DNA from: Caenimonas sp. SL110
GTDB taxonomy: Bacteria > Pseudomonadota > Gammaproteobacteria > Burkholderiales > Burkholderiaceae_C
NCBI RefSeq assembly: GCF_001044395.1
Contig: NZ_JANU01000059.1
Coordinates: 62,001 to 126,000 of the forward strand
Direction of reading: 5' to 3'
Length of the DNA stretch: 64,000 nucleotides
The position numbers were made by a program, and so were the translations under genes. Below are positions 20,568-28,599 of this stretch, in pieces; positions within the stretch are counted from its first letter, which is position 1, and each line of letters begins with the position of its first letter. The notes below the pieces were generated by a model, which was given only the letters and a program-made list of their open reading frames with translations, made no database searches and was not told the DNA's origin.

Positions 20568-21371
20568 CTATTGAATGGCGGGCCGAATGGAGGGCCGAAT
20601 GGAGGGCCGTCCGACTCGCACCGGTCCGTACCAGGCTTGCACGGTGCTGCGCGTGTTGTCGGTGTCGGTCATGATTCCGATGCCGACGAGGGCGCCGGGG
20701 GATTCGCCGAAAGCACGACGAAAATCAGCAGCGATGTCCCGTTCGTAATCGAGCCACTTGCCAAGCTTGAGCGCACCAGATTCGACAACGATCTTTCGAA
20801 TTCGGTCGGTACGCGGACTCGACAGCACCGTGCCCGGCACTCGCTTGTTGCACCACACGTACATCAACGTCGCGTAAGGCATTTCTTCGCCTGTGAGCGT
20901 GCGGGAGAGCTCGGAAAGCAGGGCGTTGCGTTGGGAGAATTTCGACCGATCGCCTTCAAACGCGAGGACGATTCGAACGGGTGAATCGTCAGCATCGCGC
21001 GAGAGCATGTCAGCGCCCTCTATCAACTCGGGCACTTGCCAGGAAAACCGGACATTGCCCAGATCGGTGGGTTCAATGCGCACGGTCTTGCGCATCATGC
21101 TGACCGAGGAATTGGCGGTCACGGCCACCGCCTCTCGACCATCTTTTCGCATGTATCCGAACCTGGTGGCAGTCTTTCCAGGGAATTTGAGGTGCTGCCA
21201 ACCGGAAGTTGCTGCCGCAGGCGCGGGGACTGGAGCGTTGAAAGATGCCTGTGCCCACGGACTGACGTCGATTCGCTGGGCATCAGTCTCAATTGGCCCC
21301 GTAGCGCAACTTGCGAGCGCGAGGCAGGCCATTCCCGCTGACAAACGACGGCAGACACCCAACTTCATCAT
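20568..21371 (-). CDS. DUF3047 family lipoprotein
   Basis: The 267-residue protein starts at the ATG at 21371 (GAGGAAG eight bases upstream) with a lipoprotein signal ending in ALASC. The body matches DUF3047: VRFSWQVPELIEGADM, RIVLAFEGDRSKFS, YATLMYVWCNKRVPGTVLSSPRTDRI-like segments, and GIGIMTDTDNTRSTVQAWYGPV near the end. Function is unknown; the fold is thought to be a carbohydrate-binding-like beta sandwich. The C-terminus is extended by repeated Ile-Arg-Pro-Ser units encoded by a 12-base tandem repeat. An in-frame start at 21470 would bury the lipobox and is rejected. Confidence 0.8.
   Translation of the reverse strand: MMKLGVCRRLSAGMACLALASCATGPIETDAQRIDVSPWAQASFNAPVPAPAAATSGWQHLKFPGKTATRFGYMRKDGREAVAVTANSSVSMMRKTVRIEPTDLGNVRFSWQVPELIEGADMLSRDADDSPVRIVLAFEGDRSKFSQRNALLSELSRTLTGEEMPYATLMYVWCNKRVPGTVLSSPRTDRIRKIVVESGALKLGKWLDYERDIAADFRRAFGESPGALVGIGIMTDTDNTRSTVQAWYGPVRVGRPSIRPSIRPAIQ
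20573..20608. repeat. three 12-base tandem repeats at the 3' end of the DUF3047 gene
   Basis: GAATGGCGGGCC at 20573-20584 is followed by two identical copies of GAATGGAGGGCC (20585-20608). Being a multiple of three, the array adds Ile-Arg-Pro-Ser/Ala units to the protein end without shifting frame, so copy number could vary. Confidence 0.9.
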
Positions 21372-21440
21372 GACCCCAACTTCCTCATTTGGCTGCGAGA
21401 TTAACTTGCTGCGAGATTGCGCCAAGAGGGCAATCCCCAT

Positions 21441-21467
21441 AAAAAAAGCCGCCCGAGGGCGGCTTTT
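21441..21467 (-). terminator. rho-independent terminator of the porin gene
   Basis: GCCGCCC (21448-21454) pairs with GGGCGGC (21457-21463), flanked by A and T runs. On the minus strand the stem is followed by seven T residues. It lies 58 bases past the porin stop and before the DUF3047 start, so the two genes are separate transcripts. Confidence 0.92.
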
Positions 21468-21524
21468 CAAGTTTCTTCTGTTTATCCATGCTGGCCAACT
21501 GCGTGAAGCAGGGCCAGCTGGTCA

Positions 21525-22583
21525 TCAGAATGCGTGACGGATACCGAAGTCGTAACCGCTGGACGAACCGTTGACCGTGGTCACCGAGCCGTTCAGAGCG
21601 GCAGCTGCGCCGCCGCTGTTCTTCACACGAGCGTACGTGGTGTACAGAGCCGTGCGCTTGGACAGGTTGTGGACATAGCCGAGGGCGAGCTTGCGGCTCG
21701 ACGGGCTGCCAGCAGCGTCGGTGCTGTAACGCGAGTAAGCAGCGCGGATTTCGCCAGCGCCAACCGGGAACAAACCACCCAGCAGCCAGCCGCGGCCATC
21801 AAGCGCGCCGTTCTGGTCGCGGGAGATGTGGGCCATGACCTTGCCAACGCCGAAGTCGTACTGAGCACCAATGTTGCTCTGACGAACGTCGCCAGCAGCG
21901 TAGTCGGTGCGGCTCAGAGCGAGTGCAACGTTCAGCGGGCCAGCAGCGTAGCCGAGGCGAACGCCAGTGCCAGTGCCGTCGCCGGAGGTGACGGCGCCGC
22001 TGTTGTTCTCACCACGGTAGTGCTGGAGCTGGCCGTAGAAGCCGCCCAGGTTACCCGGCAGGAAGTAGCCGATGCTGTTCGAAGCACGAACGGCGGTAAC
22101 GCCGGTGATGATCGAATTCAGGGTCTGGGTGGTGCCAACGCCGTTCGTGCCGAACGGATCGAACACGGTCAGGTTCCAGAATTGCGGGGTGTAGTCACGG
22201 CCCAAACGCAGTTCACCCCAGCCGCCAGCAAGGCTGACCGTGGAACGGCGATTGAACGTGAGGCCTTGGCCGCCAGCGTTTGCAGCAGCTGCGCCGCCGG
22301 CTTGGTTGTTCGAGTTGCTGCCAGCGCCAGTGCCATTGTCATTGGTCAGGCCAGCTTCGAGCCAGAAGGAAGCGGACATGCCGCCGCCGAGGTCTTCAGT
22401 GCCGCGGAAGCCCAGACGCGAGCTGTTGTAGCCCGAGTTGGTCAGTTGGGTCTTGTTGGACACCGAGCCACGACCGAATGCCAGGGTCGCGTCAACGATA
22501 CCGAACAGCGTCACGGACGATTGGGCAGAAGCCGAGCCAGCAGCAGCAGCCAGCACAGCCAGAGCAATCAGGGACTTTTTCAT
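21525..22583 (-). CDS. outer-membrane general porin (betaproteobacterial OmpC-type)
   Basis: Trimeric general-diffusion porin of 352 residues. Signal peptide MKKSLIALAVLAAAAGSASA is followed by QSSVTLFGIVDATLAFG, the standard first strand of Burkholderiales porins. The protein ends in Phe (YDFGIRHAF), the outer-membrane assembly signal. Other family marks are SRLGFRGTEDLGGGMSASFWLEAGL, the FNRRSTVSL and RLGRDYTPQF segments and KLALGYVHNLSKRT. The ATG at 22583 is preferred to the TTG six bases upstream; GGAG lies ten bases before it. Stand-alone gene with its own terminator. Confidence 0.94.
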   Translation of the reverse strand: MKKSLIALAVLAAAAGSASAQSSVTLFGIVDATLAFGRGSVSNKTQLTNSGYNSSRLGFRGTEDLGGGMSASFWLEAGLTNDNGTGAGSNSNNQAGGAAAANAGGQGLTFNRRSTVSLAGGWGELRLGRDYTPQFWNLTVFDPFGTNGVGTTQTLNSIITGVTAVRASNSIGYFLPGNLGGFYGQLQHYRGENNSGAVTSGDGTGTGVRLGYAAGPLNVALALSRTDYAAGDVRQSNIGAQYDFGVGKVMAHISRDQNGALDGRGWLLGGLFPVGAGEIRAAYSRYSTDAAGSPSSRKLALGYVHNLSKRTALYTTYARVKNSGGAAAALNGSVTTVNGSSSGYDFGIRHAF

Positions 22584-22924
22584 TTGCAAGTTTCTCCAAG
22601 GTTAAACAGAGGGCTCCGGTGAAGGGGGTCACGAAATGCAGGCACTTATGTGCTCCCGCCGGATCCCCGGGCCAACCTCCTTTTGGAAGGTTGTCGTTAT
22701 TGCACCAGACCGGCCTTTCTTCCGCAAAGTATTTAGGGCTCGCAATGCCGTTTCGTTGCACGCGGACAACACAACGCGCTTACCAAGTGGACCGTACGCA
22801 ACACCCCTCAAATTTGTTTCGGATTACGAAATAAGGCCTCCCCCATTTGCGGGGGTTGCGGGCTCGCGCGTTCGCAATGCGCCGGCGCACCCTGCGCGGC
22901 CCGAAGGCCACGTAAACTGTGTTG
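22584..22924. other. porin / coq7 divergent intergenic region with a long porin leader
   Basis: 341 bases without a gene must hold both promoters. In the porin leader, CAACCTCC and GGAAGGTTG (about 22673-22694) can form a hairpin. GC-rich CCCCC (22840-22844) and GGGGG (22851-22855) can pair just upstream of coq7, but no T-run follows on either strand. No clear sigma-70 boxes were found by eye. Confidence 0.5.
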
Positions 22925-23542
22925 ATGGATTCACTTATCGGCGCTGCCGACAGCGCCTTGCGAACCTTGTTCGCCAAGCCTCGTGCGTTACGGGCATGCC
23001 CGGTGGTCGCTGGAGACGAAACGCACCTCACAAACCAGGAGCGGCGCCTTTCCGGGGCGCTCATGCGAGTCAATCACGTGGGCGAAGTCTGCGCGCAGGC
23101 GCTCTACACGGCGCAGGCGCTGTCCACGTCCGATCCGGCGCTGAAAAAGCAGCTTGAAGCCGCCGCCCAGGAAGAGACCGATCACCTGGCATGGACCGCC
23201 GAGCGGCTGGAAGAGTTGGGCGACCGCCCCTCCCTGCTGAACCCGCTCTGGTATGCCGGCGCCTTCACGCTTGGCCTCGTGGCGGGGCGGTTGGGCGACC
23301 GGCGCAGCCTTGGGTTTGTGGTTGAGACAGAGCGGCAGGTTGAGCGTCACCTGCAAAGCCATCTGGAGCGCCTTCCGGCCGGAGACCACGCCTCCCGCGC
23401 GATCGTCGCCCAGATGAAATCCGACGAGGTCGCCCATGCGCAGCAGGCACTTGCCGCTGGTGCGATGGAGTTGCCTTCGCCGGCAAAGGCGCTGATGGGT
23501 GCCGCTGCTCGGGTCATGACCACTACCGCGCATTTCATCTGA
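22925..23542 (+). CDS. coq7: 3-demethoxyubiquinol 3-hydroxylase (Coq7)
   Basis: Di-iron monooxygenase that hydroxylates ring position 6 in ubiquinone synthesis, peripheral to the inner membrane. The 205-residue protein shows all six iron ligands expected of a ferritin-like carboxylate protein: Glu54 ([11 protein letters not shown]), Glu84 and His87 (EETDHLAW), Glu136 (VETERQVE), Glu168 and His171 ([10 protein letters not shown]). The ATG at 22925 follows GTG and TTG codons that could also be in-frame starts. It is the betaproteobacterial alternative to the flavin enzyme UbiF. No other ubiquinone gene is adjacent. Confidence 0.95.
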   Translation: MDSLIGAADSALRTLFAKPRALRACPVVAGDETHLTNQERRLSGALMRVNHVGEVCAQALYTAQALSTSDPALKKQLEAAAQEETDHLAWTAERLEELGDRPSLLNPLWYAGAFTLGLVAGRLGDRRSLGFVVETERQVERHLQSHLERLPAGDHASRAIVAQMKSDEVAHAQQALAAGAMELPSPAKALMGAAARVMTTTAHFI

Positions 23543-23574
23543 CGGCTCCCCGCTTCGTCGTCAGATGGGGTCGT

Positions 23575-24024
23575 TCAGGCCTCGTGCACTTCGAAGCTCG
23601 TCGTCACTTCTGCCGTGTGCGCAAGCATCGCGGTTGCAGAGCAATACTTGTGGTGACTGAGTTCGACCGCACGCGCCACCGCATCGCCCGGTATCGCCTT
23701 GCCGGTCACCGTGAAGTGCATGTGGATCTTGGTGAAAACCTTGGGGTCTATCGGCGCGCGCTCTGAGGTCAGCTTGACGGTACAGCCGCGCACGTCGTGC
23801 CGACCCCGCTTGAGGATCAGGACGACGTCATACGCGGTGCATCCGCCCGTGCCTGCCAGAACGGTCTCCATCGGCCGGGCGGCCAGATTCTGCCCACCGT
23901 TTTCCGGTCGTGCCGCATCCGGCGCACCATCCATGAGCAATACATGCCCGCTACCGGTCTCGGCGAGAAATCCCATGCCGGATTTCGCGCCCGTCGCACC
24001 AGTCCAGCTCACTGTGCATTCCAT
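23575..24024 (-). CDS. OsmC-family peroxiredoxin-like protein
   Basis: 149 residues from the ATG at 24024, starting MECTVSWTGATGAKSGMGF. The redox-active cysteine pair of the family is present at Cys62 (GTGGCTAYDV) and Cys128 (HHKYCSATAML). Such proteins reduce organic hydroperoxides or act in related thiol chemistry in the cytoplasm. The N-terminal half matches the YhfA-like branch of OsmC rather than Ohr. The open frame continues upstream to 24153, but that part runs into the promoter region of the leader RNA and is not coding. Single gene, convergent with coq7. Confidence 0.88.
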   Translation of the reverse strand: MECTVSWTGATGAKSGMGFLAETGSGHVLLMDGAPDAARPENGGQNLAARPMETVLAGTGGCTAYDVVLILKRGRHDVRGCTVKLTSERAPIDPKVFTKIHMHFTVTGKAIPGDAVARAVELSHHKYCSATAMLAHTAEVTTSFEVHEA

Positions 24025-24060
24025 CTGTTTGTTCCTGTCGCTTGAATGAAACGGCGGGTG

Positions 24061-24089
24061 CTGCATTGCAGCAAATCCCGGGCTATACT
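24061..24089 (+). promoter_or_regulatory. putative sigma-70 promoter of the ilvA-upstream RNA
   Basis: A good -10 element TATACT is at 24084-24089. The -35 at 17-base spacing (CTGCAT, 24061-24066) is weak; TTGCAG at 24066 is only 12 bases away. A start near 24096 would give an RNA ending at the terminator at 24224. Confidence 0.5.
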
Positions 24090-24095
24090 GGTTTC

Positions 24096-24224
24096 GCAGC
24101 ATAACGATTTTGTTGTGCCACCGTTGCGGCTGCACCTGTGCGTATCGCCGCAACCTCGCAAGTTGTCTCCTCCACCTTCCCTGGTGGATTTAGCCCCCGG
24201 TACGCAAGGACCGGGGGCTTTTTT
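24096..24224 (+). ncRNA. candidate three-hairpin small RNA or ilvA leader with anti-Shine-Dalgarno C-rich segments
   Basis: The stretch between TATACT and a strong terminator has no convincing reading frame but is highly structured. Stem 1 is GTTGCGGC (24123-24130) with GCCGCAAC (24147-24154). Next comes a single-stranded TCTCCTCC (24166-24173) overlapping stem 2, TCCACC (24171-24176) with GGTGGA (24183-24188), whose loop is TTCCCT. The terminator stem follows. C/U-rich loops complementary to ribosome-binding sites are typical of trans-acting bacterial small RNAs. It could instead be an attenuator leader of ilvA, whose ATG lies 37 bases beyond the T-run. No family assignment is made. Confidence 0.6.
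24193..24224 (+). terminator. strong rho-independent terminator upstream of ilvA
   Basis: GCCCCCGGT (24193-24201) pairs perfectly with ACCGGGGGC (24210-24218) around an eight-base loop and is followed by six T residues. It ends the candidate small RNA and would stop most transcription from that promoter before ilvA. Confidence 0.93.
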
Positions 24225-24261
24225 CTTGGCGCTCACTCGCCGCCGTATCATCTTTGGCTCC

Positions 24262-25806
24262 ATGAAGAAGCACCTCGCCCCAGCCGACTACCTCAAGAAA
24301 ATCCTCACAGCCAAGGTCTACGACGTGGCAGTCGAGTCAGCCCTGGAGCCTGCCAGGGCACTAGGCAGGCGACTGCACAACAAGGTGCTTCTCAAGCGCG
24401 AAGACCAGCAGGCCGTGTTCAGTTTCAAGCTGCGCGGCGCGTACAACAAGATGGCGCAACTGAGCGCTGAGCAACTCAAGCGCGGTGTCATCTGCGCGTC
24501 TGCAGGCAATCACGCACAGGGCGTCGCCATGTCGGCCCACCGGCTGGGCTCGCGCGCCGTGATCGTGATGCCGACGACGACGCCCCAGCTCAAGATCGAT
24601 GGCGTGAAAACGCTGGGCGGTGAAGTCGTCCTGCATGGCGAGAGTTATTCCGACGCGCATCAACATGCAGTCGAGCTCGAAAAGGCCCAAGGCCTGACCT
24701 TCGTGCATCCGTTCGATGACCCGGACGTGATCGCAGGCCAGGGCACCATCGCGATGGAAATCCTGCGCCAGCACCAGGGGCCGCTTGACGCTGTGTTTGT
24801 CGCCATCGGCGGCGGTGGCCTCATCTCGGGCGTGGCGAACTACATCAAGGCCGTCCGCCCCGAGATCAAGGTGATCGGCGTCCAGATGAACGACTCCGAT
24901 GCAATGATGCAGTCGGTCGCCGCAAAAAAGCGCGTGACGCTGCAGGATGTCGGCTTGTTCTCCGACGGCACTGCGGTCAAGCTGGTCGGCGAGGAAACAT
25001 TTCGCATCGCGCGCGACCTGGTGGACGAGTACATCACGGTGGACACCGACGCTGTGTGCGCCGCCATCAAGGACATCTTCATCGACACCCGCAGCATCGT
25101 CGAACCGGCGGGCGCGCTTGCAGTGGCAGCCATCAAGCAATACGTGGCGACGAACAAGACGCGCGGCGAAACCTACGCTGCGATCCTGTGCGGCGCCAAC
25201 ATGAACTTCGACCGCTTGCGCTTCGTGGCGGAGCGGGCGGAAGTCGGCGAAGAGCGCGAAGCCCTTTTCGCCGTGACCATTCCCGAAGAGCGCGGCAGCT
25301 TCAGGCGCTTTTGCGAGGTGATCGGCGAACTGCCGGGCGGTCCGCGAAACGTCACGGAGTTCAACTACCGCATCAGCGGCTCGGCACAGGCGCATGTGTT
25401 CGTCGGCCTCACGACCCACGGCAAGGGCGAATCGTCGCGTATTGCCGCCAACTTCGGTCGCCACGGATTCGAGGCGCTCGACCTGACCCACGACGAACTG
25501 GCCAAGGAGCACATCCGCCACATGGTTGGCGGTCATTCATCGCTGGCGCAGGAAGAACGACTGCTGCGTTTTGTGTTCCCCGAACGGCCGGGGGCACTCA
25601 TGAAGTTCCTGTCCCACATGCGCCCCGGCTGGAACATCACGCTTTTTCACTACCGCAACCAGGGCGCGGACTACGGACGCATTCTTGTCGGGCTCCAGGT
25701 TCCCAAGGGGGATAACAAGGCGTTCACTGCTTTTCTCAACACACTGGGCTACCCATTCGTCGAGGAAACCGACAACCCCGTGTACCGCTTGTTTCTGAAG
25801 TCCTAA
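24262..25806 (+). CDS. ilvA: threonine ammonia-lyase, biosynthetic (threonine deaminase)
   Basis: Converts threonine to 2-oxobutanoate, the committed step to isoleucine. 514 residues from the ATG at 24262. The PLP lysine is Lys56 in VFSFKLRGAYNKM, and the phosphate-binding glycine loop is AIGGGGLISGV. Two C-terminal ACT-like regulatory domains (about 325-410 and 420-514, each with a Phe-Pro or Pro-Glu-Glu-Arg start: TIPEERGSFRRF, FPERPGALMKFL) identify the long, isoleucine-inhibited type. The frame runs open upstream to 24046 through the structured RNA, but that part has no family match. Expression may depend on read-through of, or a promoter inside, the leader. Confidence 0.95.
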   Translation: MKKHLAPADYLKKILTAKVYDVAVESALEPARALGRRLHNKVLLKREDQQAVFSFKLRGAYNKMAQLSAEQLKRGVICASAGNHAQGVAMSAHRLGSRAVIVMPTTTPQLKIDGVKTLGGEVVLHGESYSDAHQHAVELEKAQGLTFVHPFDDPDVIAGQGTIAMEILRQHQGPLDAVFVAIGGGGLISGVANYIKAVRPEIKVIGVQMNDSDAMMQSVAAKKRVTLQDVGLFSDGTAVKLVGEETFRIARDLVDEYITVDTDAVCAAIKDIFIDTRSIVEPAGALAVAAIKQYVATNKTRGETYAAILCGANMNFDRLRFVAERAEVGEEREALFAVTIPEERGSFRRFCEVIGELPGGPRNVTEFNYRISGSAQAHVFVGLTTHGKGESSRIAANFGRHGFEALDLTHDELAKEHIRHMVGGHSSLAQEERLLRFVFPERPGALMKFLSHMRPGWNITLFHYRNQGADYGRILVGLQVPKGDNKAFTAFLNTLGYPFVEETDNPVYRLFLKS

Positions 25807-25892
25807 TCACTTTGTAGGACGTCGCTGCCGTTACCAATTGCAACGTCTGCCAGTGTTGGGTAGCATGCAAGCCCCGAACCAGGACGAAGACC

Positions 25893-26456
25893 ATGAAGTA
25901 TCTTTACGTAATTTTGATGAGTGTATTTCTGGCCGCTTGCGGCGGCGGGGGCGGAGATAACGCGCCTGTCGATGAACTGGCCGCCAACCCGGCGCTGCTC
26001 AACTCGAACAACCAGACCGTGCGGATGGACCGCACAGGTACCTATGCGATGGAAGTCACCGGCGCCAACAACGTCGTCACCATCGCGACGAAAAACAAGC
26101 TCACGCGCCTCACGCTCACCGGCACACTCAACCGCCTGGTCGTTGAGACACTCGCTGAGATCGGCATCATCGACGTGCCCGGCGCAAACAACACCGTGGT
26201 GCTCCAGAACAACGTGATCGTCAACGACTTGCGCGTGACGGGTGCCAATTCGGTCGCGACCATTGGTGCCGCAACGCGCGTCGACCGCCTCCTGGTCTCG
26301 GGCAGCAACACCATTGTCACCATAGAAGCCCTGACTTCAACAGTGCCGGCAATCACGCTGTCGGGCAGCAACATCACAGTACGCATGCCGATCGGCTTCA
26401 AGGCGACGACGACCGTCACGAACACCGGTTCGAACAATCTCATCATCGAGTACTGA
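25893..26456 (+). CDS. DUF3060-like repeat lipoprotein
   Basis: 187-residue lipoprotein with lipobox LMSVFLAAC followed by a Gly/Asp linker. The mature part is a regular beta-rich repeat in which VTGANNVVTIATKNKLTRL-like units recur: VPGANNTVVLQNNVIVNDL, VTGANSVATIGAATRVDRL and VSGSNTIVTIEA. This looks like a small right-handed beta-solenoid of the DUF3060 kind. Function unknown; probably periplasmic. Free-standing gene between ilvA and the CobS-like gene. Confidence 0.75.
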   Translation: MKYLYVILMSVFLAACGGGGGDNAPVDELAANPALLNSNNQTVRMDRTGTYAMEVTGANNVVTIATKNKLTRLTLTGTLNRLVVETLAEIGIIDVPGANNTVVLQNNVIVNDLRVTGANSVATIGAATRVDRLLVSGSNTIVTIEALTSTVPAITLSGSNITVRMPIGFKATTTVTNTGSNNLIIEY

Positions 26457-26478
26457 CGCGGCTGGTTACGATGCGCAG

Positions 26479-27237
26479 GTGAAATACCTGAGCCCTTACC
26501 TCGCAGCCGTCCACCACTTCACGGGCCTGCCGATCGCTGCCGGGCTGAAGCATTCAGCAGGGTTGGATGGCGAGCTGCCCCAGGCCCGGGCGGAACACTA
26601 TCCCGGAGTCGGGTGGCTCGTGGGCCTCGCAGCCTGCGTGGTGTTTGCGGTGTTTGGCGTGGCACTCCACGCCAGTGCATTCACGCCGCTGGTCGCTGCA
26701 CTGGCGTGCCTGGCGGCCACCATGGCCATCACCCACACCCTGCACGAGCAGGCGTGGGCCAGCCTGTTTGATGAGGGCAAGCCAGGGCCGCCGACGCGCC
26801 CGATCCTGGCGCTGGTCATGGGAGTCATCGCCCGCCTGGCATTGCTTGCCGTCCTGGCCGCACACTCGCCCGCTGCCGTCCTGGCTGCCTTGTTTGCAGG
26901 GCATGTGGTCTCGCGCTTTTGGCCGCTGGTGCTTCTTCGGACACTTGCGTGGTCAACAGCTGATGCAGCGAACGATTCATTGCCGCTGAACAATGGCATC
27001 GACAACCGGGCGCTCGGAATCGCTGTTGCCTGGTGCCTCGTTCCAATCGGGCTGGTGGCCTGGTCGCAGGGCGCCGCATTTGCAGTTGCGGGTGTGCTCA
27101 TGAGCGGGCTGGCCCTGCTGGGCCTGAGGCAATGGGTGTCCAGGTCTGGACGGGGTCTCGACCGAACCAGTTTCTTTGCCAGCCAGCTGGTTTGCGAAAT
27201 CGGCTTTTATGTCGGCGCGGCAGCCGGACTGCGCTAG
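26479..27237 (+). CDS. CobS-like integral membrane protein (adenosylcobinamide-GDP ribazoletransferase family, divergent)
   Basis: 252-residue polytopic protein starting at a GTG. The opening YLAAVHHFTGLPIAAGL, the helix order and the LFAGHVVSRFWPLVLLRTLAW segment match CobS, which joins the lower ligand to cobinamide in the last steps of cobalamin synthesis. The family's acidic metal motif (usually a GGxHxDGxxD-type run) reads THTLHEQAWASLFDEGKPG here, so most of the conserved Asp residues are missing. No other cobalamin gene is nearby. It may be a diverged CobS or a paralogue with another substrate. Confidence 0.6.
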   Translation: MKYLSPYLAAVHHFTGLPIAAGLKHSAGLDGELPQARAEHYPGVGWLVGLAACVVFAVFGVALHASAFTPLVAALACLAATMAITHTLHEQAWASLFDEGKPGPPTRPILALVMGVIARLALLAVLAAHSPAAVLAALFAGHVVSRFWPLVLLRTLAWSTADAANDSLPLNNGIDNRALGIAVAWCLVPIGLVAWSQGAAFAVAGVLMSGLALLGLRQWVSRSGRGLDRTSFFASQLVCEIGFYVGAAAGLR

Positions 27238-27242
27238 TCGCA

Positions 27243-27686
27243 TCAACGGCGCAGCGGCAACTCCAGCGTCACGAGTACCGGACCATCGACGCGTGCAGCG
27301 AGCTGCGCCTTGCGCTTGTCGACAAACTTGAGCACCACGCCGTCGTCCACGGCTGCCCCGATTCGAAACGGCCGGGCGGGCTTTCCGTCCACGGCAATCA
27401 ACGCCGCGCCTTCATTGCCGGGGCTGGCCACGACGCCGAGCAGAGCGAAACGACTGGCCATGCTCGCCACCGGGGCCGCGGTCGCGAATACGGGAGCCGA
27501 ACCCAGCAGTCGGGCTACCGCAACCGGATCGGCTGTCGGTGTCGCACGAACCACGGGGGCCACGGGCACCGGCGCGGGCCGGGCCGACAGCTTCAGCCCC
27601 CAATACACAGCCGTTGCCGCGACCAGCGCCCAGACGACGAAGGTCGCTCCTGCTACGGTCCATCTGCTGTGCATGTTGCTCACCAT
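27243..27686 (-). CDS. gspC: type II secretion system protein C, short form
   Basis: 147-residue bitopic inner-membrane protein: cytoplasmic start, one helix (about residues 12-32), then a periplasmic HR domain with SRFALLGVVASPGNEGAALIAVDGKPA and the hydrophobic LVTLELPLRR end. GspC links the inner-membrane platform to the secretin. It lacks the PDZ or coiled-coil end of long GspC proteins, as is common in betaproteobacteria. It is transcribed away from gspG, with 36 bases between the two starts. A longer open frame on this strand (to 28217) overlaps gspG and is a shadow. Confidence 0.83.
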   Translation of the reverse strand: MVSNMHSRWTVAGATFVVWALVAATAVYWGLKLSARPAPVPVAPVVRATPTADPVAVARLLGSAPVFATAAPVASMASRFALLGVVASPGNEGAALIAVDGKPARPFRIGAAVDDGVVLKFVDKRKAQLAARVDGPVLVTLELPLRR

Positions 27687-27722
27687 GCGGCGATTATCAT
27701 TGAAGCGAATCGACCCACACCC

Positions 27723-28163
27723 ATGAAGCATTACCCCACCAAGCTCCTGCGCCTGCGCGCCGCCGGTTTCACCCTGATCGAACTGATGGTGGTCCTCGTG
27801 ATCATCGGCGTGCTTGCGGCCCTGATCGTGCCCAACGTCCTGGACCGCGCCGACGACGCACGATCCACCGCAGCGCGCACTGACGTCAACAACGTCATGC
27901 AGGCACTCAAGCTCTATCGCCTGGACAACCAGCGCTATCCCACCAGCGAACAGGGCCTGGAGGCGCTGGTCAACAAGCCAACCGTCGGCCCCGCCGCGCC
28001 GAACTGGCGCCGTTACCTGGAGAAGCTCCCCAGTGACCCGTGGGGCCGTCCGTACCAGTACCTCAACCCCGGCATCAAGGGCGAGATCGACGTGATGTCC
28101 TTCGGCGCCGACGGCCAATCCGGCGGCGAGGGCAAGAATGCGGACGTCGGCTCCTGGCAGTAG
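27723..28163 (+). CDS. gspG: type II secretion major pseudopilin
   Basis: Major subunit of the periplasmic pseudopilus, 146 residues. The prepilin peptidase site is after Gly15 (RAAG/FTLIELMVVLVIIG), giving Glu5 in the mature protein. The C-terminal SYDPxGRPY-type calcium loop appears as DPWGRPYQYLNPG and SFGADGQSGGEGKNADV. First gene of the rightward gsp operon; its 3' end overlaps gspH by 26 bases. Confidence 0.97.
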   Translation: MKHYPTKLLRLRAAGFTLIELMVVLVIIGVLAALIVPNVLDRADDARSTAARTDVNNVMQALKLYRLDNQRYPTSEQGLEALVNKPTVGPAAPNWRRYLEKLPSDPWGRPYQYLNPGIKGEIDVMSFGADGQSGGEGKNADVGSWQ

Positions 28164-28593
28164 CCACGTTCGCCGGCAGGGATTCACCCTGCTGGAAATG
28201 CTCATCGTCATCGCCATCGTCGCGATTGCAAGCGCTGGCGTGAGCTTTGCGATACGCGACTCGCAATCGACCCAGCTCGAACGCGAGGCACAGCGGCTCG
28301 CGTCCCTGCTCGAATCCGCACGCGCCCAATCGCGCAGCAGTGGCGTGGCCGTGCGCTGGTACGCGGTCGATGGCGGCTTTCACTTCGACGGCGTGCCGCC
28401 CAGGACAATGCCCGAAAGCTGGCTCGTGGAGACCACGCACGTACGCGGCACCGCAACCCTGATCCTGGGCCCCGAACCCATCATCGGGAAGCAGTCGGTC
28501 ACGCTGGGTTCGAGTGCAGCGCCGGACCGCAGCCTGCGCATCTCCACCGACGGCCTGCGCCCGTTCGCAGTCAGCGCCGATGCCGCGCCCTGA
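28138..28593 (+). CDS. gspH: type II secretion minor pseudopilin H
   Basis: 151 residues with a type IV prepilin leader cut after Gly15 (VRRQG/FTLLEMLIVIAIV) and a C-terminal GspH domain ending in ISTDGLRPFAV. It is thought to join the pseudopilus shaft to the tip. It overlaps the end of gspG and is six bases from gspI. Confidence 0.9.
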   Translation: MRTSAPGSSHVRRQGFTLLEMLIVIAIVAIASAGVSFAIRDSQSTQLEREAQRLASLLESARAQSRSSGVAVRWYAVDGGFHFDGVPPRTMPESWLVETTHVRGTATLILGPEPIIGKQSVTLGSSAAPDRSLRISTDGLRPFAVSADAAP

Positions 28594-28599
28594 CCGCCA

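Noticed and set aside
22840-22855. CCCCC/GGGGG hairpin before coq7 as a terminator
   Set aside because: No T-tract on either strand; not a convincing terminator.
24361-25536. 391-codon minus-strand frame
   Set aside because: Fully antisense to ilvA; no recognisable domain or ribosome site.
25800-25820. GTCCTA/TAGGAC inverted repeat at the ilvA stop
   Set aside because: Only six base pairs and not followed by T residues; could be chance.
27687-28217. N-terminal extension of gspC to 28217
   Set aside because: It would run through the gspG gene on the opposite strand. The GspC family start is at 27686 or 27674.
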